Part shown: piece after piece, positions 44,103-53,499 of the stretch | Layout of the letters: every line of letters starts with the position of its first letter | How positions within the stretch are numbered: position 1 is the first letter of the stretch | Source: Azolla caroliniana | Lineage: Eukaryota > Polypodiophyta | Length of the DNA stretch: 64,000 nt | Reading direction: 5' to 3' | Assembly (NCBI GenBank): GCA_043228905.1 | Contig: JBHGNT010000013.1 | Coordinates: 4,650,001-4,714,000 of the forward strand | Position numbers and translations under genes: made by a program | The notes under the pieces: generated by a model | The model's input: only the letters and a program-made list of their open reading frames with translations | Told to the model about the DNA's origin: nothing | Database searches by the model: none

Positions 44103-44200
44103 TGTCATAGACATATGCCACGAAGGAAGGTAGGGATTGAACCCAAGACCTGATGGTCTCTATTGGGCAACCCTACCAATTGAGCTATATATGCATCCTT
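44103..44200 (+). repeat. Gypsy-E 3' LTR, truncated, with the tRNA-like segment
   Basis: After the purine-rich TTAGAGGGAGGATAA it begins TGTCATAGACATATGCC and matches 28713-28807 with few changes. It ends near 44200, where a 16-bp stretch leads into the Copia-G LTR. Confidence 0.75.
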
Positions 44201-44216
44201 CCTAGCCTTAGAGGTA

Positions 44217-45299
44217 TGAAGAATAGCGCAGAATATTGCTCGGCCACAACCGAGTCTTGAATATAGCTACTATCTCTCTCTCTCTCTCTATTCAATAGTT
44301 ATCTCTACAACAATATGACAACCCTCTCTACCCCTCTATAGAGTGATTGCCCTAAGTCATATTTATACCTATATGAACTTAGGGCTATTTACAAATATAG
44401 CCTCAATAGGCTTACTCAAAACATATTTAAAAATGTGTCTTCTCTTCTGGTTCTCACTGGGTCCATCCGATCCAGTTTCCGGATCTCTTCCGATTCTCAT
44501 CAGGTCCTCTTCATTCATAATTGGATCCCATCTGGAGTGACCGATTTCCCAACAATCTCCTCCTTCACTCTGGCATGGGATGTCTCGCAAGCCCAATCCG
44601 CTTTCGACACGCGTCCAACTTGTGAGTTTTCAACACCTTGGTCAGCATATCCAACCCGTTCTCCTCCATGTGGATCTTGGTCAGCACAAACTCTTGATCT
44701 TTTACTCTTTCTTAGATCTAGTGGTACCTCCGTTGGATATGTTTCGTCCGAGAATGGTAGGCCGCGTTCTTTGCAAGGTGGATGGCACTTTGACTGTCGT
44801 AGTAGAGCCGATATTCCTCCTGTTGATCCCTGGCTATCCGATGAAGTCCTTCATCCAGATTATCTCCTTGCCAACTTCTACAGTTGCCATGTACTCCGCC
44901 TCCATGGTTGACAACGCAACTATCTTCTACAACCTCGACTGCCATGAAACAACTCCTCCTGCATAGGTCATGACATATCCGAATGTAGACCGGCAGGTAT
45001 CCGCATCAGCCGACATATCTGAATCCGTGATACCATCGAGTTGGGGTTTTTTGGAGCCAAAACTGAGGGACATACTCGAGGTGCCTTTCAGATACTGGAG
45101 TATCCACTTGACCGCATTCCAGTGCTCTCTTCCGGGATTGCTCATGAACTGGCTCACCACTCCCACTACTTATCTGATATCCGGTCGGGTACATACCATC
45201 GCGTACATCAAGCTCCTAATGTCAGAGGCATATGGTATATTCATCATATCCATCTTTTCCGCCTTTGTCCTCGGGCTTTGTTTTCCGGATAACTTGTAG
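44217..45299 (-). mobile_element. Copia-G: truncated 3' end of a Copia-B/C-like element
   Basis: Minus strand: RNase H and the end of RT (45299-44571; KLSGKQSPRTKAEKMDM, LMYAMVCTRPDI, DSQSAIHLAKNAAYHSRTKHIQRR), polypurine tract (about 44570-44556, GAGTGAAGGAGGAGAT), and the LTR 44554-44217 (TGTTGGGAAATCGG...). The LTR carries diverged forms of the three promoter palindromes. At 45299 the copia sequence stops abruptly inside the RT-RNase H link, next to GC-rich DNA. Several frame changes are present. Confidence 0.85.
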
Positions 45300-47177
45300 T
45301 TGAAGGGCTCCTCTCGCTCTTGGCCTCCCACCGAGTCGTACTCGTGCATGCTTGGCCTCCTTCTCGCGCTCACCGGCTCCCATCGGGTGTTGTGGCTCGT
45401 TTGCCTCGACCTCCAATCATGCCAACTTAGCCTTCGCCCAGATCGGTCTCGGCCGATCGAGTTCCGGTTTGGTCGGCGCCCTTCCGTAATCGTAACCGGC
45501 CGGTACATGTTTGTCCGAACAAATCCGGCCTTGCCGGCTCTTCTTCGGTTCGGGTCTGGTTGACCGGTCCCCGCTCCAATCTTCTTCCGCATTGTCTTCC
45601 GGTCGTGTTAGATTATCGACCGGTTCATCTTCCGGTCGGATCGGTTCCCGACTCTCTCCTCTTTGCTTCTCCCGACCTCTCCGTCAGTCCTCTTGTACAT
45701 GCCCGTTCCGGGCCTCGCATCCTCATCTTCGTACGTGTTCGCTCCAGGCCACACCTCCTCACGGCCACCGCCCTTCTCTCCGGTCTTATGTTGGCATTCG
45801 AGCGCAACCGTCATAGTCTCCGGCCCCGGTGTTGAGGGGCCTCTCCTCCGTTCGCTATGACCTTCCTCGTCGTCGTTTCGATCGTCCGCTTTGCTGCCGC
45901 CACCTTCCGTCTCTCTAGTCTCATGTGGGCTCTTGGGGCCGACCGCCGAAGTCTCTAGAACAGGTGTGGGAAAAGTCTTGGTACCCTCACTCGCTGATGT
46001 CATGTTTGTAGCCACCTACGTTCGGACGCCGTGGTCCGTGGCTGTCTCGTCCCCGGTTACGCAAGCCTCGGTCATGCTTGCTACCTCCTTGTCCTCATTG
46101 TCGTCTCGGTTGCCCGCCTTGCCGCCACCACTGCCCGTCACTCTAGGACTCACGCCGGCACTCGGGCCGACCGCCGAAGCCTCTAGGACCGGTGCAAGGA
46201 CCTGGTACCACCGCTCGTTGTGTCCGTAGCCGCCTCCGTCCGGACATCGTTGTCTGTGGCTACCCCGTCTCCGATCGCGAAAGCCTCGATTACGCTTGCC
46301 GCCTCCTCTTCCTCGATCTCCTTGCCTGCCTTGCCGACGCCACCGTTCATCACTCTAGGTCTCACACCGGCTCTCGGACCGGATGTCGGAGTCTCAAGGA
46401 CCGGTGAGTGTAAGGTCGCGGCACCGCCGCTTGTCTCCTCCCCACTCGATGTTTCGGGCCGCCATGTCCCGAATCCGTAGTTACCGGCCTCCATGGCCAT
46501 CCCTTCACCGCAAGGCAAGAGGGTAGATTGCTCCGCACCCTCTCCCATGTCGCCGTCGTACGCTCTTCCGGCCTCCGGATAGGCCCCGTCTTCTACACTT
46601 AGGGAGGCTTCTTCCTCCGCATCCTCTGATCGCCTCCGGCCCGACTCCATAAGCCATTCTTCAGCTTCGATTCTCCCCTTCACAAGCTCGCATGCCTCCC
46701 GTATTAACGCTTCTGGGTCGAGCTCCTCCGAACCGTTTTGCGTTGACCTCTCTTCCGATGGTAGTGCGTAGCCGCTCACCGCCCTCTCTTCTCCGCCGCT
46801 TGTGGGCCACGTTGTTGCCGACCGCTCCCCATCGGGTTGTCGGCATACCCACTCCGGTTTCGCGTATCCGTATGCGTCCAATAGCGCTCCCTCAACTCTT
46901 GAGCTTCTCGGAGCTCCTTGACCTCTTCGTACCTTGCTACGGTCACCACTCGACAAAAAAAATCTAGCCTTGTCGCTTCGTCCACACCCTCCTTCGTCAT
47001 CTCGGCATTGTATGCTTCTAAGAATCTCGGGACATTGTCCCCGTTGAACCGGTCGACTCGATCGACCACCCTTTCGACGGCTTGTTGAGCCGCATCTCGC
47101 TTCGCCATCTTCCGTCCAGCTTCCATCACGATCTTTGCCATCATCTCCTTGAAGTCGAAGTCTTCTTCCATCTCCAT
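45300..47177 (-). pseudogene. Gypsy-H: GC-rich gag-like coding region of unknown family
   Basis: The minus strand starts at 47177 with MEMEEDFDFKEMMAKIV and reads AVERVVDRVDRFNGDNVPRFLEAYNAEM, which has the look of a retroelement capsid N-terminus. A frame change near 46850 leads to the ORF ending 46183 and then to 46015-45608. The later part is an acidic, Gly-rich low-complexity protein with three repeats of about 215-230 bp starting near 46405, 46190 and 45962 (PVLExxxxGP...). Codon use is far more GC-rich than in the surroundings. No protease or polymerase follows, since the sequence ends at the Copia-G junction. I do not recognise the family. Confidence 0.5.
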
Positions 47178-47214
47178 GCTCCCTTGCCGCCCATCACGTC
47201 GCGTTCACCAAAGA

Positions 47215-47880
47215 TGTCGCGTTGTTACGCGCGTGCATGTAGAAGGGGCGGGACTACAGGGGTCTCGGACTAGGGAGTAGAGGAAAAAGAATAAGATATG
47301 ATATGGAGGCTTATCTCAAGAGGAGAAGAAGAAAGAATAAGATCACCACATAGAAGGAGAGATCGGCAGAGGTAAGATACTCAACAAGATACATTAAGAC
47401 AAACGAATGATTACAACAATGGTGGCCGCATGGGCCGCACCAAACGACTATGAGAAAACCGTAACCGAAAATGAATAAGGAAAACCCTAAACGAAACCCT
47501 AACCCTAAAACGGTAAGAACTCTATACTAAGTGGTATACCTCTCATACGCAAAATAGGCAACCCTTCATAAGTGACCCCTCCCTTCCTTTTATAGCCCAA
47601 GGAGGGAGGGACCTTACAATGTGGGACAAAATTTCCCCTCTTCTTTCTACACACCATTTCCTAGTATACATGTGCACATGTTGCACACCACCGATTTGCC
47701 CATTCCACCCCGGTTTCACACTATAGCCGGAAATCTTCACGACAACGTGTATGGTAAATCATCTCAAAGTTGGATTGGATTGACAAGTTGGATTGGATTG
47801 GATTGACTAGAGTCTATATTATATATTGATTCAGTCTCAATCCTAATAAGTGGACTCTAATCCATTGTGAACCACCAACA
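47215..47880 (-). repeat. Probable 5' LTR of Gypsy-H with primer site
   Basis: On the minus strand it starts TGTTGGTGGTTCAC at 47880 and ends AACGCGACA at 47215. Two bases on, TTTGGTGAACGCGACG (about 47212-47197) has the form of a gypsy primer site, and the gag-like ATG follows at 47177. GCTATAAAAGG near 47590-47600 is a good TATA box for this strand. A CCCTAAAC-type stretch at 47480-47515 lies inside it. Confidence 0.5.
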
Positions 47881-48884
47881 TAAGTATAGTTGCAATATTT
47901 GTGTTGTATCACATGCATACTTTTGGGATGCGAATCAAGACATCTCTATCATCCTCACTTTAGAACTTTACAAAAAAATGAGTATGAACTATAGAGATTG
48001 AATCAAAATATGTCATTATAAATTATAATCAAACGTTGAAAAACTCATAAAATGTATATTCAAGAATATGAAGAAAACATGACATAGGTAGTAGTAGCAT
48101 AACAACTTACCACTAGGGTGACCTAATTTCTAATAACAAAGAAAGTAAAAAAGAAACGATCAAAAACTCATAAAACGTATATTCGAGAATATGAAGAAAA
48201 CAAAACATAGGCAGTAGTAGCATAACAACTTACCACTAGGGTGACCTAATTTCTAATAAGAAAGAAAGAAAGAAAGAAAAAGGAACATGACACTAACATA
48301 AAATTTTGCCCTGACATAGGCAGTACTAGCATAACAACTTACCACTCGGGTGAGCTAATTTCTAATAACAAAGAAAGAAAGAAAAAGAAGAAAAAGGAAC
48401 ATAACACTAACATAAAATTTTGCCATGACATCGGCAGTAGTAGCATAACAACTTACCACTCGGGTGAGCTAATTTCTAATAACAAAGAAATAAAGAAAAA
48501 GAAGAAAAAGGAACATGACACTAACTAACAAGAGGATGTGAGTAAGTTAGGAATTGAACCCAAGACACAAGTAATAGTAGCACAACAACTTACCACTAGG
48601 TTGTGCTTAGTTGTAATAATAATAAAAGAAAAGAAAAAACCTATTATAACACTAACATAAAATTTTGCTATGACATGGTACTAATGAGAGAGAGAGAGAA
48701 AGAGATCAAAAAATTGGGAATCGAAACCAAGACATAGACAACAATAGCATGACCCCTTATCACTAGGGTGAGCTAAATTGTCATGATAATAAATAAAATA
48801 AAATAGGAGCACGTATTTTTCCCATTTCAAACGTGTTCGTTTCCAAACGTTGGAATGCTTGCACGAACACAAATATTACGTTCT
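47881..48884 (-). repeat. Array of six tRNA-related (SINE-like) repeats
   Basis: From about 48080 to 48780 the motif CATAACAACTTACCACTNGGGTGAGCTAA recurs in part at 48099, 48219, 48331, 48444, 48581 and 48747. On the minus strand each unit reads TAGCTCACCCTAGTGGTAAG, a tRNA box A-like segment. Only the last two have a box B-like GGTTCAATTCC or GGTTTCGATTCC. Units are separated by A-rich tracts with GAAA runs, and three carry ACACTAACATAAAATTTTGC. Bases 47881-48080 are AT-rich with no recognised content. Confidence 0.6.
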
Positions 48885-49477
48885 ATGGGTGCAAATATGC
48901 CTCGGCGGCCTTGCACCACGGTTCAGCTCGATGAGAACCGTCGTCCTAGCAAGGGAGAATCCTCCCTCTTTCTTTGATCTTCAATCTATGTTATTGGTCA
49001 AAGAGAATCATGTACGAACAAGGAGCAACGCCGCGGAAGGCCACATGCTCTACACGCATTCCAATGGAGGAAGAGGACGCGGCCGAGCAAGAGGCCGAAT
49101 CGGCAAAGGACGAGGTGGTAGACGAGGTCCGACTTACGACAACAACTCCCAAATTCGACAACAAGACGGAAGCCATCGAGGAACCTTCCGAAGAAGGGGG
49201 AGCTTCCATTCCGATTCGAGTCGACAAAACTCGATCGAATGCGGTTATTGCGGAAAAATCAGCCACCATGAAGAAGAGTGCCGAAAGAAGAAGCGTGAGT
49301 CGGCTTCCACAAGCCGACAACTCACCAATTACGCCATCAACTCTGACTATGAAGATCATGGCAGAATGTTTGTAATGAGACATAGAGCAAATCCTATGTC
49401 GGCCTCCACTTCGACAAATGCCTCCAATCCGGAAGATGTATAGTTCGTCGACTCCGGTGCTTCAAACCATATGACGT
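48885..49477 (+). pseudogene. Copia-F gag C-terminal part and protease start
   Basis: One frame covers LQSMLLVKENHV, a Gly/Arg-rich linker, the CCHC knuckle CGYCGKISHHEEEC near 49245-49290, and the acidic link to the protease. A TAG at 49441-49443 replaces the tryptophan of EDVWFVDSGAS, just before the active-site aspartate. The protease is then cut by the insert at 49478. Confidence 0.88.
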
Positions 49478-50401
49478 TGTCGTGCCTTTCGGCTCCGGAT
49501 CGTTGCGTGAGTCGGGTGGGAACCATTGAGGTTTTGGACTAGGAGAAAGAAGAATCTGAGATAAGGCTAGTAATGAATAGGTAGAAAGATAGGTAAGTTA
49601 TGAATCTTGTGAATCCCACGAGTTTAGTGTATTTAATCAATATTTAGATAGTAAGAGACAATTTTGATCACAAATTCGTGAATCCCACGAATCTATTGTA
49701 TTAATTGGTGTTTTAGGAAATATATCCAATTTCCAAATATTCCACACCCCTATTACATTGTGCTCCTCATCCTTATATAGTGATGAGAGAGTCTTAACAA
49801 TCCATGCCTTTTTCTCTAACTATAGACTATATGCTTTATCTAATATGCTTTTTCTAACTTTAGTTTTCATGCACACTGCATGTGCATGATTAGCTTTCTA
49901 TCCCATCTTTTCTTTTAACTCGAGTGTGTAGGCATGAATAACTTTTTGTACCATGCATATCTAGAATATTTACATGGGATAAAGTTTAGTATATAACTTT
50001 AAAATTCATAATATGCTAGTATAGTGGTAAGGCTTAACATTATTAACATGGAGGTACAGGGTTCGAATCCTGCCCTATGCATGTAACAATCTTTTCTTTT
50101 ATTTACAAATTTGTCGTTTCTTCCAGTGAGAGGCTCTCACCGACCTTCTTCATCCGGCTCTTGCCGGGTCTGCTTCATCCGGTTCTCACCGGTTTTCTTT
50201 CTCCGGTTCTTGCCGGTTCTTACCAGGTCTCCTTACCATGTCCTCCTTGCCAATTCTTCCTTCATCCGGTTCTCACCGTTTGTCCTTATTGGGTCCAGTC
50301 CTTATCGGATCCTCCTTTCGGTTCTCACCGGGTACTCCATGTCCTATCCGGAGAGACCAAAAATGCAATTTTTCACGTAGTGTGCAAATTACACTACGAC
50401 A
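49478..50401 (-). mobile_element. LTR-like insertion, probably a solo LTR, in Copia-F protease
   Basis: Ends are TGTCGTG and ACGACA, flanked by the 4-bp duplication ACGT (49474-49477 and 50402-50405). Removing it restores SNHMTSHQEWF. A TATATAAGG on the minus strand near 49774-49783 suggests orientation. Tandem CCGGTTCTnACCGG units occupy 50140-50340. A plus-strand tRNA-like segment at 50011-50082 (GCTAGTATAGTGGTAAGG, GGGTTCGAATCC) is embedded. Its 49478 end resembles the inner end of the Gypsy-H LTR (GGACTAGG and AGAAT strings in the same order). Confidence 0.7.
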
Positions 50402-50405
50402 ACGT

Positions 50406-52888
50406 CCCATCAAGAATGGTTCAAAGACCTTTGAGAGCCGGATCGACCCGGTTATGTCGAGACCGGAGACAACACCACTCATCCGATTCAGCATGTCCGC
50501 AATGTCCCATTCGGGAAAGAAGGTGGTGAACAAACTTGTATAAAAAATGTCTTACATGTACCCACCATAACGATTCAACCAAGGAGGTTGCTTCATCGAG
50601 AAGGAAGGCCGATTAATTGCTCGTGGTCTAATGGAAGGCCGAATGTTTATCCTCGAAGCGAACGAGATATAATCGACCATGTTTGCAAAGGGCCTCAAAC
50701 TCAAGGCGATGCAATCGAAAGGAGTCGTCATTGGGCTCCTGAACTTCAAAGAGAAAGAGATTGAAGGAGTATGTGAAGCATGCCAATTCGGCAAGCAACA
50801 TCAACACCCGTTCCCGAAGGAGAGGAACGTGAGCAAAGGCCTATTGGACATAGTCCACTCAGATGTGTGGGGACCGGCACATACGGCTATGTTCGGAGGA
50901 TGTCGGTATTATGTTACCTTCATCGATGACTTCTCTAGATACACATGGATCTTTTCCATGAGGATGAAGAGCGAAGTGTTTACACACTTCCAAAAATTCA
51001 AAAGTGAAGTTGAAAAGACAACTGGGCGTCATGTACGATGTCTTCGGTTAGACGGAGGAAAGGAATACTTCTCCGATGCGTTCATGTCATACCTTCAACA
51101 AGAAGGAATTCGGCGAGAATTCACTTACCGACACACACCACAATAGAATGGTGTAGCCGAACACAAGAATTGGCACATCCTCGAAGTAGCAAGGGCCATG
51201 CTAAATGAGAAGCATATGCCCAAGTCATATTGGGCAGAAGCTGCAAATACCGTCGTCTACCTCATGAACCGGTGCACAACATCCGGAGTGCACGAGGTCA
51301 CCCCGCACGAGAAATACTATGGGAAGAAGCCGGATCTATCCCATGTAAGGATATTCGGCTCCATTGCGTACGTGCACATTCCCAATGAGAAGCGGCAGAA
51401 GCTTGACCCAAAATCAGAGAAGTGCATCCTTGTGGGGTACTCACAGGAGCAAAAGGGGTACAAGTGCTTCAACCCCTCTACTCAGAAGACTCGTGTAAGT
51501 CGGGATGTCATCTTTGTCGAATCGACATCATGGCACAAACCCAAGCCGACTCCTCCCGAACCATCTACGAACAACCTCGACAACACATAAGACGATGATC
51601 AACTAAGGTCAATACTCGAAGAGAGTCCAATCTCAACTAGATTGAGTGGACCACAAGAGCCTCCGAGCAACCAAAGCTCATCTCGGCCAAGTCTAAAGAT
51701 GGACAAAGGCAAGGCCAAAATGCCGGAATATGAAGACGATCACTTCGATGGCAACGAATCGACTCATTCACTCGATAGTGAGTTCGACGGCTTTGATGTG
51801 CCTCTTATGAGGTCACCCGGAGTTGAGAAAGCACTCACATCGGCAAATGAGAAACTCCGTCACTCCACTCAAGAGAAGAATCAGTTAGCCGATTCGGCTA
51901 CAACGACTATATGGCATACCACTATGCCTTTATGATGAAGGTGGCATCAGTTCGAGAACTAGAGAGCTTTGCCGAAGCCACTAAAGATCCTCGATGGGTC
52001 GAAGTGATGAACAAGGAGATGCAAGCTCTCATCAAGAATGAGACATGGGATCTTGTCCCTCACTCACCGCACAAGAAGGCAATCGGCTGTAGATGGATAT
52101 ACAAAGTGAAGTATAATGTCGACAGTTCCGTCAACCGCTACAAAGCTCAACTCGTAGCAAAGGGCTACGCACAAATACAAGGCGTCGACTATGAAGAGAA
52201 CTTTGCCCCAGTGGCAAAGATGACAACCATGCGAACCGTGATAGCGCTTGCAGCAGCGACAGGGTGGCACCTCCACTAGATGGATGTCAAGAATGCTTTT
52301 CTTCAAGGCAAATTAGAAGAGGAGGTGTACATGGTACAACCACCCAGCTTCGAATCCAACATTCATCCGAAAGCCATTTGCTGACTCAAGAAGCCTCTCT
52401 ATGGCCTTAAGCAAGCACCACGTGCTTAGCACTCAAAGATAACACAATATCTTCATCGAATCGGCTTCCGAATGTCAAAATCCGACAATTCTCTCTATGT
52501 AAGAAGCGATTCTGAAAGTCCGATCGTCATCATCCTGTACGTGGATGATCTAGTCATTGGAGGTGAGCATCTAATCGACATCCGATTCTCCTTTATTTAT
52601 CTGGCTCGGAACCCGGTGTTCCACACATGCACAAAGCATATCGAAGTGCACTATCACTTCATTCGAGAGCGTGTTCAAGCTGGCAATGTCGACCTTCAAC
52701 ATATGTCTATGAATCTTCAGACAACCAACATCTTCACCAAAGCCCTAGGAGCCGACAAGCTTCAGCAATTCCTGTCAGACCTTGGGTTGACGGTCCTTGA
52801 CTTGCCAAGCTTGAGAGGGAGTACGACTCGGATGTACCGGATACCGTCCAAACCGGATACGAGCCGAAGCGGACATCAACCGAAGTAG
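50406..52888 (+). pseudogene. Copia-F integrase, reverse transcriptase and partial RNase H
   Basis: Integrase: LKAMQSKGVVIGL, CEACQFGKQHQHPF, SDVWGPAHT, RLDGGKEYFSDAF, with TAG at 51145 (CAG to TAG) in the segment NGVAEHKN. The VFGSIAYVH-type block lies at 51350 and RT at 51911-52280 (NKEMQALIKNETWDLVPH, VDYEENFAPVAKM), with TAG before [10 protein letters not shown] (CAG to TAG). YVDDLVIGG lies near 52537. At about 52590 the RT jumps to the RNase H end (LARNPVFHTCTKHIEVHYHF, ALGADKLQQF), ending HQPK at 52888. It is non-functional. Confidence 0.9.
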
Positions 52889-53037
52889 CCGACCAAAATT
52901 GAGCTTGAGGGGGCGTGTTGAGAATCAAGCTCAACCTAGTCTAGTGTGTGAACACACCCTTGAGAGTGTGCACTCAAAGATCAAAAGTCACCACTCTTAT
53001 CCACACATTAACTATGTGTCATAGAATCATATTCTAT

Positions 53038-53447
53038 TGTTATTCTCTTAGCCGGACAAGGCCTAACACAAGGTGTCACGGAGACACTTCACCAAAGGGT
53101 GATTACGGCATAGGATTAAGATTCAACGATTACACCGACTTACGTAGGTTACACGATTAGATTGCTTTGGTTAATTACACGCGTAAGATATAACAGTAAT
53201 TACAGAACGGAAATCAAGACAGAAATACAAACATCATAAGCTCTATTAATTATCCGTTGTCATTACAATGGGGTCCGGGCCTTTAAATAGGTTTCCGGCC
53301 CGTATTACAAAACGGTGTCTCTCGCACCTATTCGGGATCCGTCCGGATCTGGAACGGCATACCGTTTCCAGTCCGTCCGTCCACACTATGCTCATTTACA
53401 ACCATCTAATTAATTCCGTATTTTGGACTCCTTGCCGGCCGGTAACA
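53038..53447 (-). repeat. Gypsy-I 3' LTR
   Basis: On the minus strand it starts TGTTACCGGCCGGC at 53447 and ends AAGAGAATAACA at 53038. The TATA-like CTATTTAAAGG lies near 53283-53293. Confidence 0.95.
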
Positions 53448-53499
53448 CATGGCACGCCCGTGGGACAGTACCTTGTACGTCGAACCCTTCTCGGCCCCT

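Larger units (their letters stand above)
28713..44200 (+). mobile_element. Gypsy-E: decayed chromodomain-type Ty3/gypsy element
   Basis: 5' LTR (28713-28995), gag with CCHC, protease, RT, integrase and a C-terminal chromodomain, then the first 98 bp of a 3' LTR (44103-44200). The order protease-RT-integrase plus chromodomain places it in the chromovirus branch of Ty3/gypsy. Gypsy-D is inserted between gag and protease (30105-40942), and another unit at 42861-43674. RT is internally deleted and all frames are broken. The 3' LTR stops where Copia-G begins. Confidence 0.85.

Noticed and set aside
47480-47515. CCCTAAAC / CCCTAACCCTAAAAC stretch resembling plant telomere repeat
   Set aside because: Only a few imperfect units inside an LTR-like region; too short and irregular for telomere or interstitial telomere DNA.
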